Positions 33,737 to 42,245 of a stretch of 64,000 bases of DNA are shown here, piece by piece. Below the pieces are notes generated by a model. It saw only the letters and a list, made by a program, of their open reading frames with translations, searched no databases and was not told the DNA's origin. The stretch's first letter is position 1. The number at the start of each line of letters is the position of its first letter. Source of the stretch: Streptomyces armeniacus (GTDB taxonomy: Bacteria; Actinomycetota; Actinomycetes; Streptomycetales; Streptomycetaceae); NCBI RefSeq assembly GCF_003355155.1, contig NZ_CP031320.1, positions 7,334,978 to 7,398,977 on the forward strand. Direction: 5' to 3'. A program made the translations under genes and the position numbers.

Positions 33737-36613
33737 CTACCAGCATACGCACCCGGTGGCGGGGTGCGCAAATGAGCTCCCGCGAGGGGCCGCCGTACGG
33801 GCGCCGCTGGGCGCCGAGCATACGCCCGCGGGGTGCGGGATGGCCACGGGGGCACGGCAGTTGGGCCGTGACGGCCGCCTGCCCGGCCGTCTGTCTGGCC
33901 GCCTCTCCGGCCGCCTCTCCGGCCGTCTCTCCGGCCGTCTGTCCGGCCGTCTGTCCGGCAGCGGCCGCCGGTGCGCGCCGTCCGTACGGGGCACACGCGT
34001 ACGCCCTCCGTCCGTACGGGGCACACGCCCGCACGCCCTCCGCCCGTACGGCGTCAGCCCGTACGGGGCACGCGCTCGTACGGCGTCAGCCGCCGCCCGA
34101 CGCGCCGCTCGTCCCGCCGTCCCCGCCACCGCCGCCGCCCGCGGGGTCCGGCGGCGTGCTTCCGGTGGGCGTCGGCGGTACGTCCGGTGACGGCGGCGGG
34201 CCGTCGCCACCCGACGCACCTCCGGCGGCCGTCGCGCCGGAACCCGGCGGCTGCGCCGGCGGGCCGCCGCCGGAGGCGGCACCGCCTGTGCCGCCTCCGT
34301 ACGTACCGGCCGCGCCCTCTCCCGTACCGGCGGCCGCGCCCGCCGTACTCGCCCGGCCGCCGGAGTCTCCGCTTCCGCCGCCGTCGGCCCCGTGCGCGCC
34401 GGCGGGCCCGCGTCCGTCGGCGTCCGCCCCGCGCCCTCCGCCGGCGCTGCCGCGTGCGCCGTCCGCGCCGTCACGGGCGCCGGGTCCGCCCCCGAAGTCC
34501 GCGTGCCACTGGCCGTCCCGGTGCCGCGCGGTGCCGGGAGAGGGGCCGTCGTCGCGCCACGCGCCATCCGCGTGCCCGTCGCCGTCGGGGGCCGTACGTC
34601 CGGTGCGCCGCTCCGCGTCCGCGTCCCGGTCCTCCGCCGAGCCCACCGACATGCAGCCGGTGGCGGCCGCGAGCACCGCCACGGCGGCGACCGCGCGTAC
34701 GGCGGCGCGGCTGCCGGCGACTGTGGTGGTGGCGCGGGCTCGGCGCACGGCAGGACCTCCGGGGTGACGGGGCGGTGACCCTGGTACGGGGGGTGGGCGG
34801 GGTCGTACGCGTGATCCTCGTGAAGCTCGTTGTCCCGGTCCGGGCCCTGGCCCCGGTCCTGGTACGGGTCCTGGTACGGGTCCGGCTGGTACGCCTCGGG
34901 CTCGTACGGGGGCTCGGGCTGCGGCTCGCGGGGGTACCGGGGCACCGGTACGGAGCGGCTCGTGCCGTGCCGCGCGCCCGGCAGCGCGGTGGGGCCCTCG
35001 CCGCTCCAGCGCTCGGTCCGCTCCTCGGGCTCGTACGGTGCGGACGGCGCGTTCGGGGCAGCCGCCGCGGAGGGCGCGACGGTGTGCGGCTCGGGGCCGT
35101 ACGGCTGGCCCTCGGGGCCGTAGACGAGCGGCTCCTGGCGCTCCGGCGCACCCGGGGCGCCGTCGCCGCCGGGTGTCCACCAGTCCGCGGAAGTGGTGCC
35201 GCCCTCGGGCAGGGCGGGCTGCTGCGCCGCGGTGCGCCCCTGCGCCTCCGCCTCCACCCGGGCGGACGCGGCGCGCGCACCGGCGCGGTACGCGGCGATC
35301 GCGCCGCGGCGCGCGGCGCGTGCGGCGGCGCCACCGCCCGAGTCCGCGCCCTCGAAACCGAAGATGCCCGCGCGCTGGGCGTCACCCGCGCCCGGACCGG
35401 CGTACGCGCCGGGCACACCGGCGCCACCCGAACCGGGCGCGCCGGCGGGGGGCGCGCCCGCGCTACCGCCCCGCCCGAACGTGTCACCCGCGTGCGGCGG
35501 TTGACCGCCTCCGGGCTCCTGCCCGGGCGCCTCGGGCCCGGCGTACCGCCCCGAGACCCCCTCGGGCAGCGGTCCGCGCGGCAGCCGCCCCGGCGGCGGC
35601 GCGCTCCCGCCGGCGCCACCGGCACCGGCGCCCGCGCCCGGCCCCGGGCCCGCACCGCCCGTTAAACCGGGCCCCGGTCCGGGCCCGTTCGGCCCGCCCC
35701 GCTGCGCGCCCGCGCCGCCACGCGGCTCGTACGCGCCCTCGCCCCACGCGTACCGGCCGTCCCGGCGCTGCCCGCTCTGCCCGTACGGGTCCGGCTGCCC
35801 GTACGGGTCCCGCTGCCCGTACGGAGCCTGCTGCCCGTACGTGCCCCGCGCCCCGGCGCCGTTCGCCCCGCGCGCCCCGTTCGCTCCGGACCCCGCGCCC
35901 TCCGCCGGCACCGCCGGCAGCGCGTGCGCGCCGCGGGACGGCCCGTCCGCCGGTGCCGCCGGGTCGGCGTGGTCCACGGGGTCCGCCGGGCCCGCGACGC
36001 GGTCCGGCAGCGTGTCGTACCCGCACAGCGCCTCCTCCGCCGCGCCCACGGCCATGCCGGTGAGCAGCGCGCGGCCGTCGTCGCAGACGAGCACGGAGCG
36101 GGCGGTGATGTTTCGGTGCACCCAGCCGTGCGTGTGCACGGCGTTCAGCGCGTCCAGCAGGTCGGCCGCGATCTCGGCGGCGCGGTGCGGGCTCAGCGGC
36201 TGCTCGGCGAGGACGGCCACGAGGGGCCGTGCGGGCACGAGTTCGCTGACGATCCAGAGTCCGTCGCCCTCGACGAAGACGTCGAAGACCTGGTCGAGCC
36301 GCGGGTGATCGGGGATGCGGGAGGCCGCCAGCGCCGCCTCCACCGCGCGCCGTACGCCCGGCTCGGCGGGTCTGCGGGTGGCGCGGCCGGATCCCGCTCC
36401 CGGCAACGGGCGTGCGCCGCCGGACGGTTGGCCGCCGTCCACCATTTCCGCGTCGACGACCTCCGGCAACGGCACCTGCCGCACCAGCACTTCCTGACCG
36501 CTGGCGGTGTCGTACGCGCGGGTCTCCGCGAGTTCGTACTCCTCTGCGGGAAGCTGCGGCAGGCGGTAGCGGTCGGCCAGCAACCGCCCCGCGTAGTCCG
36601 CGTTGTCTTCCAC
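33737..36613 (-). CDS. Kinase-like (pseudokinase) protein; 3' part of the frame doubtful
   Basis: Residues 1-235 resemble the N-terminal part of a Streptomyces Ser/Thr kinase-like family (YAGRLLADRYRL, LDQVFDVFVEGDGLWIVSELV, NAVHTHGWVHRNITARSVLV). The catalytic Asp of HRD is Asn (HRN), the glycine loop is absent and the DFG position reads TGM, so it is a pseudokinase. Residues about 240-610 are Pro/Gly/Tyr-rich linker (repeats such as PYGQ). From about base 34749 the frame becomes Arg/Thr/Pro-rich and overlaps the lipoprotein frame, so real coding in this frame probably ends near 34760 or shifts frame there. The second kinase half seen in relatives is missing. GTG 36613 has GGGAGG 5 nt upstream. 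It lies just downstream of the true kinase gene at 36879-38726. Confidence 0.6.
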   Translation of the reverse strand: MEDNADYAGRLLADRYRLPQLPAEEYELAETRAYDTASGQEVLVRQVPLPEVVDAEMVDGGQPSGGARPLPGAGSGRATRRPAEPGVRRAVEAALAASRIPDHPRLDQVFDVFVEGDGLWIVSELVPARPLVAVLAEQPLSPHRAAEIAADLLDALNAVHTHGWVHRNITARSVLVCDDGRALLTGMAVGAAEEALCGYDTLPDRVAGPADPVDHADPAAPADGPSRGAHALPAVPAEGAGSGANGARGANGAGARGTYGQQAPYGQRDPYGQPDPYGQSGQRRDGRYAWGEGAYEPRGGAGAQRGGPNGPGPGPGLTGGAGPGPGAGAGAGGAGGSAPPPGRLPRGPLPEGVSGRYAGPEAPGQEPGGGQPPHAGDTFGRGGSAGAPPAGAPGSGGAGVPGAYAGPGAGDAQRAGIFGFEGADSGGGAAARAARRGAIAAYRAGARAASARVEAEAQGRTAAQQPALPEGGTTSADWWTPGGDGAPGAPERQEPLVYGPEGQPYGPEPHTVAPSAAAAPNAPSAPYEPEERTERWSGEGPTALPGARHGTSRSVPVPRYPREPQPEPPYEPEAYQPDPYQDPYQDRGQGPDRDNELHEDHAYDPAHPPYQGHRPVTPEVLPCAEPAPPPQSPAAAPPYARSPPWRCSRPPPAACRWARRRTGTRTRSGAPDVRPPTATGTRMARGATTAPLPAPRGTGTASGTRTSGADPAPVTARTAHAAAPAEGAGRTPTDAGPPARTGPTAAEAETPAAGRVRRARPPVRERARPVRTEAAQAVPPPAAARRRSRRVPARRPPEVRRVATARRRHRTYRRRPPEARRRTPRAAAVAGTAGRAARRAAADAVRARAPYGLTPYGRRACGRVPRTDGGRTRVPRTDGAHRRPLPDRRPDRRPERRPERRPERRPDRRPGRRPSRPNCRAPVAIPHPAGVCSAPSGARTAAPRGSSFAHPATGCVCW
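33883..33954. repeat. Six tandem 12-bp repeats
   Basis: Unit CCGGCCGTCTGT with small changes repeats six times without gaps in the 497-bp space between the helicase start and the lipoprotein stop (33589-34085). A second set of imperfect repeats of CGTACGGGGCACACGC lies at about 33983-34070. Apart from these repeats and the helicase promoter I see nothing in this space. Confidence 0.85.
34086..34748 (-). CDS. Putative lipoprotein, low complexity
   Basis: A 220-residue product. The N-terminus has basic residues (RRARATTTVAGSR), a hydrophobic core (AVAAVAVLAAATG) and Cys at about residue 33 (AAATGC), which fits a lipobox. The rest is Gly/Ala/Asp/Pro-rich with no recognisable domain, ending in poly-Gly. 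GTG 34748 was chosen because GGAGG lies exactly 7 nt upstream; amino-acid composition becomes protein-like in this frame here. It lies entirely inside the formal 3' extension of the kinase-like frame (33737-36613), and the two cannot both be coding over this stretch. Either this is a separate gene, or a frameshift splits one protein in which this hydrophobic segment is the membrane anchor. Confidence 0.6.
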   Translation of the reverse strand: MRRARATTTVAGSRAAVRAVAAVAVLAAATGCMSVGSAEDRDADAERRTGRTAPDGDGHADGAWRDDGPSPGTARHRDGQWHADFGGGPGARDGADGARGSAGGGRGADADGRGPAGAHGADGGGSGDSGGRASTAGAAAGTGEGAAGTYGGGTGGAASGGGPPAQPPGSGATAAGGASGGDGPPPSPDVPPTPTGSTPPDPAGGGGGGDGGTSGASGGG

Positions 36614-36813
36614 GACGCCTCCCACACTCCCACAGCGCGCGAGCAGTCCGTCAAAACCGGTCCCGATCCGCCTCGTTACGGATGCGTACGGTCTGCGGTC
36701 TTTCACGATACGTGCCGAAGCGGCCCGGCGCCGCCGGTAAGTCCCACTCCGTCCGGTCAGCTTTTCCCCTCGGAGGCCGCCCGCGACACCTCCGTCGCCC
36801 GCGCGGCGAACAC

Positions 36814-36885
36814 GGTCACCGCCCTCACCGCCCTCACCGCGGTCACCGCGGTCACCGCGGTCACCGCGATCGTCGCGGTCACTGC
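36814..36885. repeat. Eight tandem 9-bp repeats at the kinase 3' end
   Basis: Units of GGTCACCGC or CCTCACCGC (last two degenerate) repeat eight times and run into the final codons of the kinase gene. They fill part of the 265-bp gap to the pseudokinase start and could act as a slippage-prone spacer. Confidence 0.85.
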
Positions 36886-38726
36886 GGCTTGAACGTCTTG
36901 AACGCCGTCTGCCGCAGAGTGCGGCACTGTTCGCCCGTCCACTCGTCGGCCTTGCAGGTCACCATGATCGCGTAGCCGCGCTTGTCGTCCACCTTGAAGC
37001 CGCGGTTGAGCACGCGCACCCGCTGGTCGCCCTCGTTCCGGAGGAACGACCAGTCGGCGACGGTCGGATAGCCGCGCCACTTCACCTTCTGGAGGTCGAG
37101 GAGCTTGTAGCCGGGGCTGGACTTGCGGACCGCGGGCTCCAGGCCCTTCCAGGCGAGCACGGCGTCCGCGAGCGGGCTGTCGTTGTAGTCGACCTGGAGC
37201 TTGGGGTAACCGCCGCCGGGCCAGCCGTACTTGGCGCCGGAGCCGGCCCCGGCCGTGCCGGTGCGCTTGAAGTCCTGGGGCATCGCCATGGAGAAGTGGA
37301 AGCGGCCGTCGGCGACCCGCCTGTAGCCGTCGGGCAGCGCGCCGTCCTGCTTGCCCTTGTCCTTGCCGCCGTCTTCGCCCTTGTCCTCGCCCTTGCCGTC
37401 GTCCTTGCCGCCGTTGTCGGGCTCGGGCTTCGAGCTGGGTTCCGCGGCCTCGTCGTCCCCGTCGTCCTGCCCGGTCTTGTCGCCCTGCTGTTCCTGCTGG
37501 CCTGTGCCGCCGTCGGAGCCGGCGGCCGAACCGCCGCCGTCGCTGCCCACGGCGTTCGCGACGACCACGCCCAGGATCACGAGGAGGACGACCACCGCCG
37601 CGATGATCGCGAGCGTACGGCGGGACCCGAGCCCGCCGAAGCCCTGTCTCGCCGCGGGCCAGGAACCGGGCCCGTTGCCCGCTCCGCTTCCCGCACCCGT
37701 TCCGGACGCGGCCGAACCCGCCCTGCCGCCCGGCGGGTTCAGCGAAGGTATCGGCGGCAACCCGCTCGCCGTACGGACCGGCGGCGTACGCGGCTCCGAT
37801 CCCGAACCGCCCGGCGGCGGCACCGGCGGCATGCCGGCGGCGGAACGCGTCACGTCCGCCGGTGTCGCCCCGCCGCCCGTGGTGTCCATGCCGTCCGAGA
37901 CGGCCGCGGCCATCTCCAGCAGCACGCGCGCGCCCGCGACATCGAGCCGCTTCTCGGGGTCCTTCTCGAGCAGTCCGAAGATGACCTCGCTCAGCGCGCC
38001 CGCGCGCTCCAGCGGCGGCAGCGGCTCCGTCATCACGGCCGTCAGGGTGGAGATCGCCGAGCCCTTGTCGTACGGCGGCCGCCCCTCCACCGCCGCGTAC
38101 AGCAGGCCGCCCAGCGACCACATGTCGGCGGGCGGGCCCGGCGGGTTGCCGCGGGCGCGCTCCGGGGAGATGTACGAGGGCGCGCCGACGAGCATGCCGG
38201 TCGAGGTGATCGACGGGTCGCCCTGGACCTTCGCGATGCCGAAGTCCGTGAGCACGACTCGGCCGGTGCCCTCCTCCATCAGCACGTTGGACGGCTTCAC
38301 GTCGCGGTGCAGGATGCCCTCGCGGTGCGCCGCGCGCAGCACGTCGAGGACGGCGAGCCCGACCTCCGCGGTGCGCCGCGGCGACAGCGGCCCGTCCTGC
38401 CGGATGGTGTCAGCGAGGGAGCGGCCCTCGATCAGCTCCATGACGATCCACGGCCGGTCGTCCTCGTCGACCACGTCGTAGACGGTGATGGCGCTGCCGC
38501 TGCGGATACGGGCGATCGCCTTCGCCTCGCGCAGGGTGCGCATGATGAGGCGCTGCTTCTCCTCGTCGTCGATGCTCGACGGGAAACGCAGCTCCTTCAC
38601 CGCGACCGTACGCCCCAGGGTTTCGTCGCGACCGCGCCACACGGTGCCCATGCCCCCGCGGCCCAGCACACCTTCGAGCCGATAGCGGCCGCCTACCAGC
38701 CGCCCGTCCTCAACGTCCTGGCCCAT
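36879..38726 (-). CDS. Transmembrane Ser/Thr protein kinase
   Basis: A 615-residue receptor-like kinase with all catalytic motifs: glycine loop GVLGRGGMGTVW (about 18-29), Lys in VAVKEL, catalytic loop LHRDVKPSN (about 140), DFGIAK (about 160), APSYISPERA and the C-lobe DMWSLGGLLYAAVEGRPPY. A Pro/Gly-rich juxtamembrane linker leads to one helix (LAIIAAVVVLLVILGVVVA, about 375-393). The outer part has a charged Gly/Asp/Lys linker and a folded domain (about 475-615; FHFSMAMPQDFKRTG, TVADWSFLRNEGDQRVRVLN) with two Cys. It has no PASTA repeats, so the ligand differs from PknB. ATG 38726 has AAGGGG upstream. It is followed on the same strand by a pseudokinase and lipoprotein and preceded by glpD. 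Confidence 0.93.
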   Translation of the reverse strand: MGQDVEDGRLVGGRYRLEGVLGRGGMGTVWRGRDETLGRTVAVKELRFPSSIDDEEKQRLIMRTLREAKAIARIRSGSAITVYDVVDEDDRPWIVMELIEGRSLADTIRQDGPLSPRRTAEVGLAVLDVLRAAHREGILHRDVKPSNVLMEEGTGRVVLTDFGIAKVQGDPSITSTGMLVGAPSYISPERARGNPPGPPADMWSLGGLLYAAVEGRPPYDKGSAISTLTAVMTEPLPPLERAGALSEVIFGLLEKDPEKRLDVAGARVLLEMAAAVSDGMDTTGGGATPADVTRSAAGMPPVPPPGGSGSEPRTPPVRTASGLPPIPSLNPPGGRAGSAASGTGAGSGAGNGPGSWPAARQGFGGLGSRRTLAIIAAVVVLLVILGVVVANAVGSDGGGSAAGSDGGTGQQEQQGDKTGQDDGDDEAAEPSSKPEPDNGGKDDGKGEDKGEDGGKDKGKQDGALPDGYRRVADGRFHFSMAMPQDFKRTGTAGAGSGAKYGWPGGGYPKLQVDYNDSPLADAVLAWKGLEPAVRKSSPGYKLLDLQKVKWRGYPTVADWSFLRNEGDQRVRVLNRGFKVDDKRGYAIMVTCKADEWTGEQCRTLRQTAFKTFKPQ

Positions 38727-38865
38727 GAATCCCCTTGCATCCCCTCAAGCAGCCGAGCCACCCCAGCAGAGCCTTCATTGTGTCCTACTGTCCGGGCAAG
38801 ACGTGTACGGGGGCGCAAGCGACTCCCCTTCGTGTGGACTTCGCGGTACGTCCCCGCCAACCCGC

Positions 38866-40572
38866 CTACAGCGGGACGATGTCCGGCGCGCCCAGCCGTG
38901 CCGCGTCCGCCGTCAGGTCGTCCGGCTGCCGCTGTGACTCGCGTTCGGCCTCGACACGCTTCTCGTAGTGCTCGACCTCGCGCTTGATCTGGTCCTCGTC
39001 CCAGCCCAGCACGCCCGCCATCAGTTCGGCGCACTCGCGCGCGCTGCGCGTACCGCGGTCGAACGTCTCGATGGAGATGCGCGTACGCCGAGTAAGCACA
39101 TCGTCCAGATGGCGTGCACCTTCGTGCGTACACGCATAGACGATTTCCGCCTTCAGATAGTCGTCGGCCGCGGGCAGCGGATCTCCCAGCCGCGGGTCCG
39201 CGGTGACCAGCTCCAGCACCTCGTCGGTCAGTGAGCCGTACCGGTTCAACAGGTGCTCCACACGCGCCACATGCAGCCCGGTGCGGGCCGCGATGTGCGC
39301 CCGCGCGTTCCACAGCGCGGGATAGCCCTCGGCGCCCGCGAGCGGCACCTGCTCGGTGCAGCACTCCGCGACCCGGTGGTCCAGGCCGTGCACGACCTCG
39401 TCCACCGCGTCCTTGGCCATCACCCGGTACGTCGTGTACTTGCCGCCCGCGATGACCACCATCCCCGGCACCGGGTGGGCCACGGTGTGCTCGCGGGACA
39501 GCTTGCTGGTGGCGTCCGACTCGCCCGCGAGCAGCGGCCGCAGACCGGCGTAGACGCCCTCCACGTCGTCGCGCGTGAGCGGCACCGACAGCACCGAGTT
39601 GACGTGCTCCAGCAGGTAGTCGATGTCCGCACTGGACGCCGCCGGGTGCGCCTTGTCCAGGTCCCAGTCGGTGTCCGTGGTGCCGACGATCCAGTGCCGG
39701 CCCCACGGGATCACGAAGAGCACGCTCTTCTCCGTACGGAGGATCAGCCCCGTCGTCGAGTTGATCCGGTCCTTCGGCACGACGAGGTGGATGCCCTTGG
39801 AGGCGCGTACGTGGAACTGGCCGCGCTCGGCGATCAGCTGCTGGGTGTCGTCCGTCCACACGCCCGTGGCGTTGACCACCTGCTTCGCCCGTACCTCGAA
39901 CTCGCCGCCCTGCTCCAGGTCCCGCACCCGGGCGCCCACCACGCGCTCGCCCTCGCGCAGGAAGCCGGTCACGCGCGCGCGGTTCGCGGCGTAGGCGCCG
40001 TACGCCGAGGCGGTGCGGACGAGGGTGGCGACGTACCGCGCGTCGTCCATCTGCGCGTCGTAGTACTGGAGGGCGCCCACGAGCGCGTCCCGCTTCAGGC
40101 ACGGAGCCACCCGCAGCGCGTGCCGCCGCGTCAGATGGCGGTGTCCGGGCAGCCCGCGGCCGTGCCCGGAGGACAGCGACATCGCGTCGTACAGCGCGAC
40201 GCCGGAACCGGCGTAGAAGCGCTCCCACCCCTTGTGCTGGAGCGGATAGAGGAACGGCACCGGCTTCACGAGGTGCGGCGCGAGCCGCTGCAGCAGCAGT
40301 CCGCGCTCCTTCAGCGCCTCCCGTACGAGCACGAAGTCCAGCATCTCGAGGTAGCGCAGCCCGCCGTGGATCAGCTTGCTGGACCGGCTGGACGTGCCCG
40401 ACGCCCAGTCCCGCGCCTCGACGATCCCCGTGGAAAGCCCGCGGGTGGCCGCGTCCAGCGCGGTGCCCGCGCCGACGACCCCGGCGCCGACGACGAGCAC
40501 GTCGAGTTCGCGCTCGGCCATCTTCGCCAGCGCCCCCGCGCGCTGCTCCGGTCCCAGTGTCGCTGTCCTCAC
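38866..40572 (-). CDS. glpD: Glycerol-3-phosphate dehydrogenase (aerobic, FAD)
   Basis: A 568-residue flavoenzyme oxidising glycerol-3-phosphate to dihydroxyacetone phosphate at the membrane and passing electrons to quinone. The FAD-binding loop VLVVGAGVVGAGTALDAATRG (about 26-46), the substrate-region signature GTSSRSSKLIHGGLRYLE and the GRHWIVGTTDTDWD motif are clear. The C-terminal domain (about 420-540) is the usual DAO_C helical region. GTG 40572 has AGGAGG 6 nt upstream. No glycerol kinase or facilitator gene sits beside it, as in the second glpD copy of Streptomyces. The 246-bp gap to the divergent gene at 40819 holds both promoters, with a locally AT-rich stretch at 40685-40710. Confidence 0.96.
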   Translation of the reverse strand: MRTATLGPEQRAGALAKMAERELDVLVVGAGVVGAGTALDAATRGLSTGIVEARDWASGTSSRSSKLIHGGLRYLEMLDFVLVREALKERGLLLQRLAPHLVKPVPFLYPLQHKGWERFYAGSGVALYDAMSLSSGHGRGLPGHRHLTRRHALRVAPCLKRDALVGALQYYDAQMDDARYVATLVRTASAYGAYAANRARVTGFLREGERVVGARVRDLEQGGEFEVRAKQVVNATGVWTDDTQQLIAERGQFHVRASKGIHLVVPKDRINSTTGLILRTEKSVLFVIPWGRHWIVGTTDTDWDLDKAHPAASSADIDYLLEHVNSVLSVPLTRDDVEGVYAGLRPLLAGESDATSKLSREHTVAHPVPGMVVIAGGKYTTYRVMAKDAVDEVVHGLDHRVAECCTEQVPLAGAEGYPALWNARAHIAARTGLHVARVEHLLNRYGSLTDEVLELVTADPRLGDPLPAADDYLKAEIVYACTHEGARHLDDVLTRRTRISIETFDRGTRSARECAELMAGVLGWDEDQIKREVEHYEKRVEAERESQRQPDDLTADAARLGAPDIVPL

Positions 40573-40818
40573 CGTTGCCTCCTGTGGTCGGTACGGGCGG
40601 TCCTGCGGTCACCTGACGCTGCATCCCCTGTCGATGGTCCCGCATGTGAGCCACTTTGGCCGAGCGGTGGCACGGCACCGCGTGCAATACCGCATATCTG
40701 TCATATAGGCCCTTAACCTGACAGCGCGTCCTCCGCCACTCCCGGTTCGCCGCACCGTTCACCGCACCTGTTCGCCCCACCTGTACGCCGCCCGCACACC
40801 GCGTTCCCCGGGGAAGGG

Positions 40819-42093
40819 ATGTCAGCCCTCATGCGCGCAGACCTCGCCGTCATCGGCCTCGGCCATTCGGGTCTTCCGCTGGCCCAGGCGGCCACCGCCG
40901 CCGGCATCGGCACCATCGGCTACGACCCGCACCCCCGCACCGTCACCGACCTCAACGCCGGCCGCCCGCCGGCCGACGGCTCCCTCGCCGCGGCCGAGCT
41001 GCGCCGCATGCTGTCCTGTGGCTTCCGCGCCACCGCCGACCCGGCACCGCTGGGCAGCGCCCGTACGGCCGTCATCTGCGTCGACACCCCGCTCCGCGCC
41101 GACCGCGCGCTGGACCTCGGGCCGGTCCGTACGGCCGCGCACACGCTCGCCGCCAGCCTCCGCCCCCGTACGACCGTCCTCCTGGAGTCGACGGTCTACC
41201 CGGGCAGCACCGAGGAGTTCGTCCGCACCGTGCTGGAGGAGGGCTCCGGGCTGCGCGCGGGCCGCGACTTCCACCTCGCGTACGCGCCCAGCCGCCTCGA
41301 CCCGGGCAGCCGCACGTACGGCTACGCGAACATCCCGAAGGTCATCGGCGGCCTCACCCCCGCCTGTACGGAGGCCGCCGCCGCGTTCTACGGCCGGCTC
41401 ACCGAGAAGGTCGTACGCGCCCGCGGGCCGCGCGAGGCGGAGACGGCGCAGCTGCTGGAAACCAACTACCGGCAGATCAACATCGCCCTCGTCAACGAGA
41501 TGGCCGTGTTCTGCCACGACATCGGCGTCGACGTGTGGGACGTCATCCGCTGCGCGGAGACCAAACCGTTCGGCTTCCAGGCGTTCCGGCCCGGCCCCGG
41601 CGTCGGCGGCCACAGCGTGCCCATCGACCCGAACCACCTCTCGTACCCGAGCCGCGCACTCGGCTATCCGCTGCGCATGGTCGAGCTGGCCCAGCAGGTC
41701 AACGCGCGCATGCCGCGCTACGTCTCCCAGCGCGCCGCCGCGCTCCTCAACGAACACGGCAAGTCGGCGCGCGGCGCCCGCGTCCTGCTGCTCGGCGTCA
41801 CGTACAAGGCCGACCTTGCCGACCAGGAGGGCGCACCGGCGGGCGAGATCGCGACCCGCCTGCGCGACCTGGGCGCCCAGCTCAGCTACCACGACCCGTA
41901 CGTGCACCACTGGAGCGCGGGCGGGCGGCCGGTGCCGCGCGCGGACGGGCTGTACGAGGCGGCCGCGGAGGCGGACCTCACGGTGCTGCTGCAGCACCAC
42001 CGCACGTACGACCTGCAGGGCCTCGCCGCGAAGGCCCAGCTCCTGCTGGACACCCGCGGCGCGAGCCCCACGGGCGCGGCGAACCGGCTGTAG
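40819..42093 (+). CDS. Nucleotide-sugar dehydrogenase family protein with catalytic Cys replaced by Ser
   Basis: A 424-residue protein of the UDP-glucose/UDP-ManNAc dehydrogenase family, which oxidises a sugar C6 alcohol to the acid with 2 NAD+. The Rossmann loop LAVIGLGHSGLPLA (residues 8-21), ICVDTPL, STVYPGSTEE, the central ETNYRQINIALVNEM helix, the C-terminal GVTYKADLAD loop and YHDPYV are all family motifs. The active-site motif normally read GPGxGGHCIPIDP is here GPGVGGHSVPIDPNH: the nucleophilic Cys is Ser. Without the thiol the second oxidation step is expected to fail, so the protein may be inactive, a slow dehydrogenase, or have another job. ATG 40819 sits right behind GGGGAAGGG; ATG 40831 is an alternative. 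Confidence 0.85.
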   Translation: MSALMRADLAVIGLGHSGLPLAQAATAAGIGTIGYDPHPRTVTDLNAGRPPADGSLAAAELRRMLSCGFRATADPAPLGSARTAVICVDTPLRADRALDLGPVRTAAHTLAASLRPRTTVLLESTVYPGSTEEFVRTVLEEGSGLRAGRDFHLAYAPSRLDPGSRTYGYANIPKVIGGLTPACTEAAAAFYGRLTEKVVRARGPREAETAQLLETNYRQINIALVNEMAVFCHDIGVDVWDVIRCAETKPFGFQAFRPGPGVGGHSVPIDPNHLSYPSRALGYPLRMVELAQQVNARMPRYVSQRAAALLNEHGKSARGARVLLLGVTYKADLADQEGAPAGEIATRLRDLGAQLSYHDPYVHHWSAGGRPVPRADGLYEAAAEADLTVLLQHHRTYDLQGLAAKAQLLLDTRGASPTGAANRL

Positions 42094-42106
42094 GCGGCGG
42101 GCGGTG

Positions 42107-42235
42107 GGGGCGCGGGGAACTGCGCGATCAGTCAGTGACGGCCGTCGGTCGCGTACGGCGCCCACGCACTCGGACAGTGCGGTCGTGCGGCGACCGCGGG
42201 AACACCGTGGCTGGTCGCGCAGTTCCCCGCGCCCC
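42107..42235. repeat. 129-bp MITE-like element, copy 1 (21-bp terminal inverted repeats)
   Basis: The ends GGGGCGCGGGGAACTGCGCG(A) at 42107-42127 and its exact complement at 42215-42235 form a perfect 21-bp inverted repeat. It lies between convergent genes and can act as a bidirectional terminator. The inner part (CAGTGACGGCCGTCGGTCGC onward) recurs, inverted, in the copy at 43422-43551. Confidence 0.85.
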
Positions 42236-42245
42236 TGGACGCTCG

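Noticed and set aside
36814..36885. Possible CRISPR array
   Set aside because: The 9-bp units are contiguous with no spacers, and no cas genes are present.
42107..42235. Possible small structured RNA gene
   Set aside because: The perfect terminal inverted repeat and the second inverted copy fit a repeat element or terminator better. No promoter is visible.
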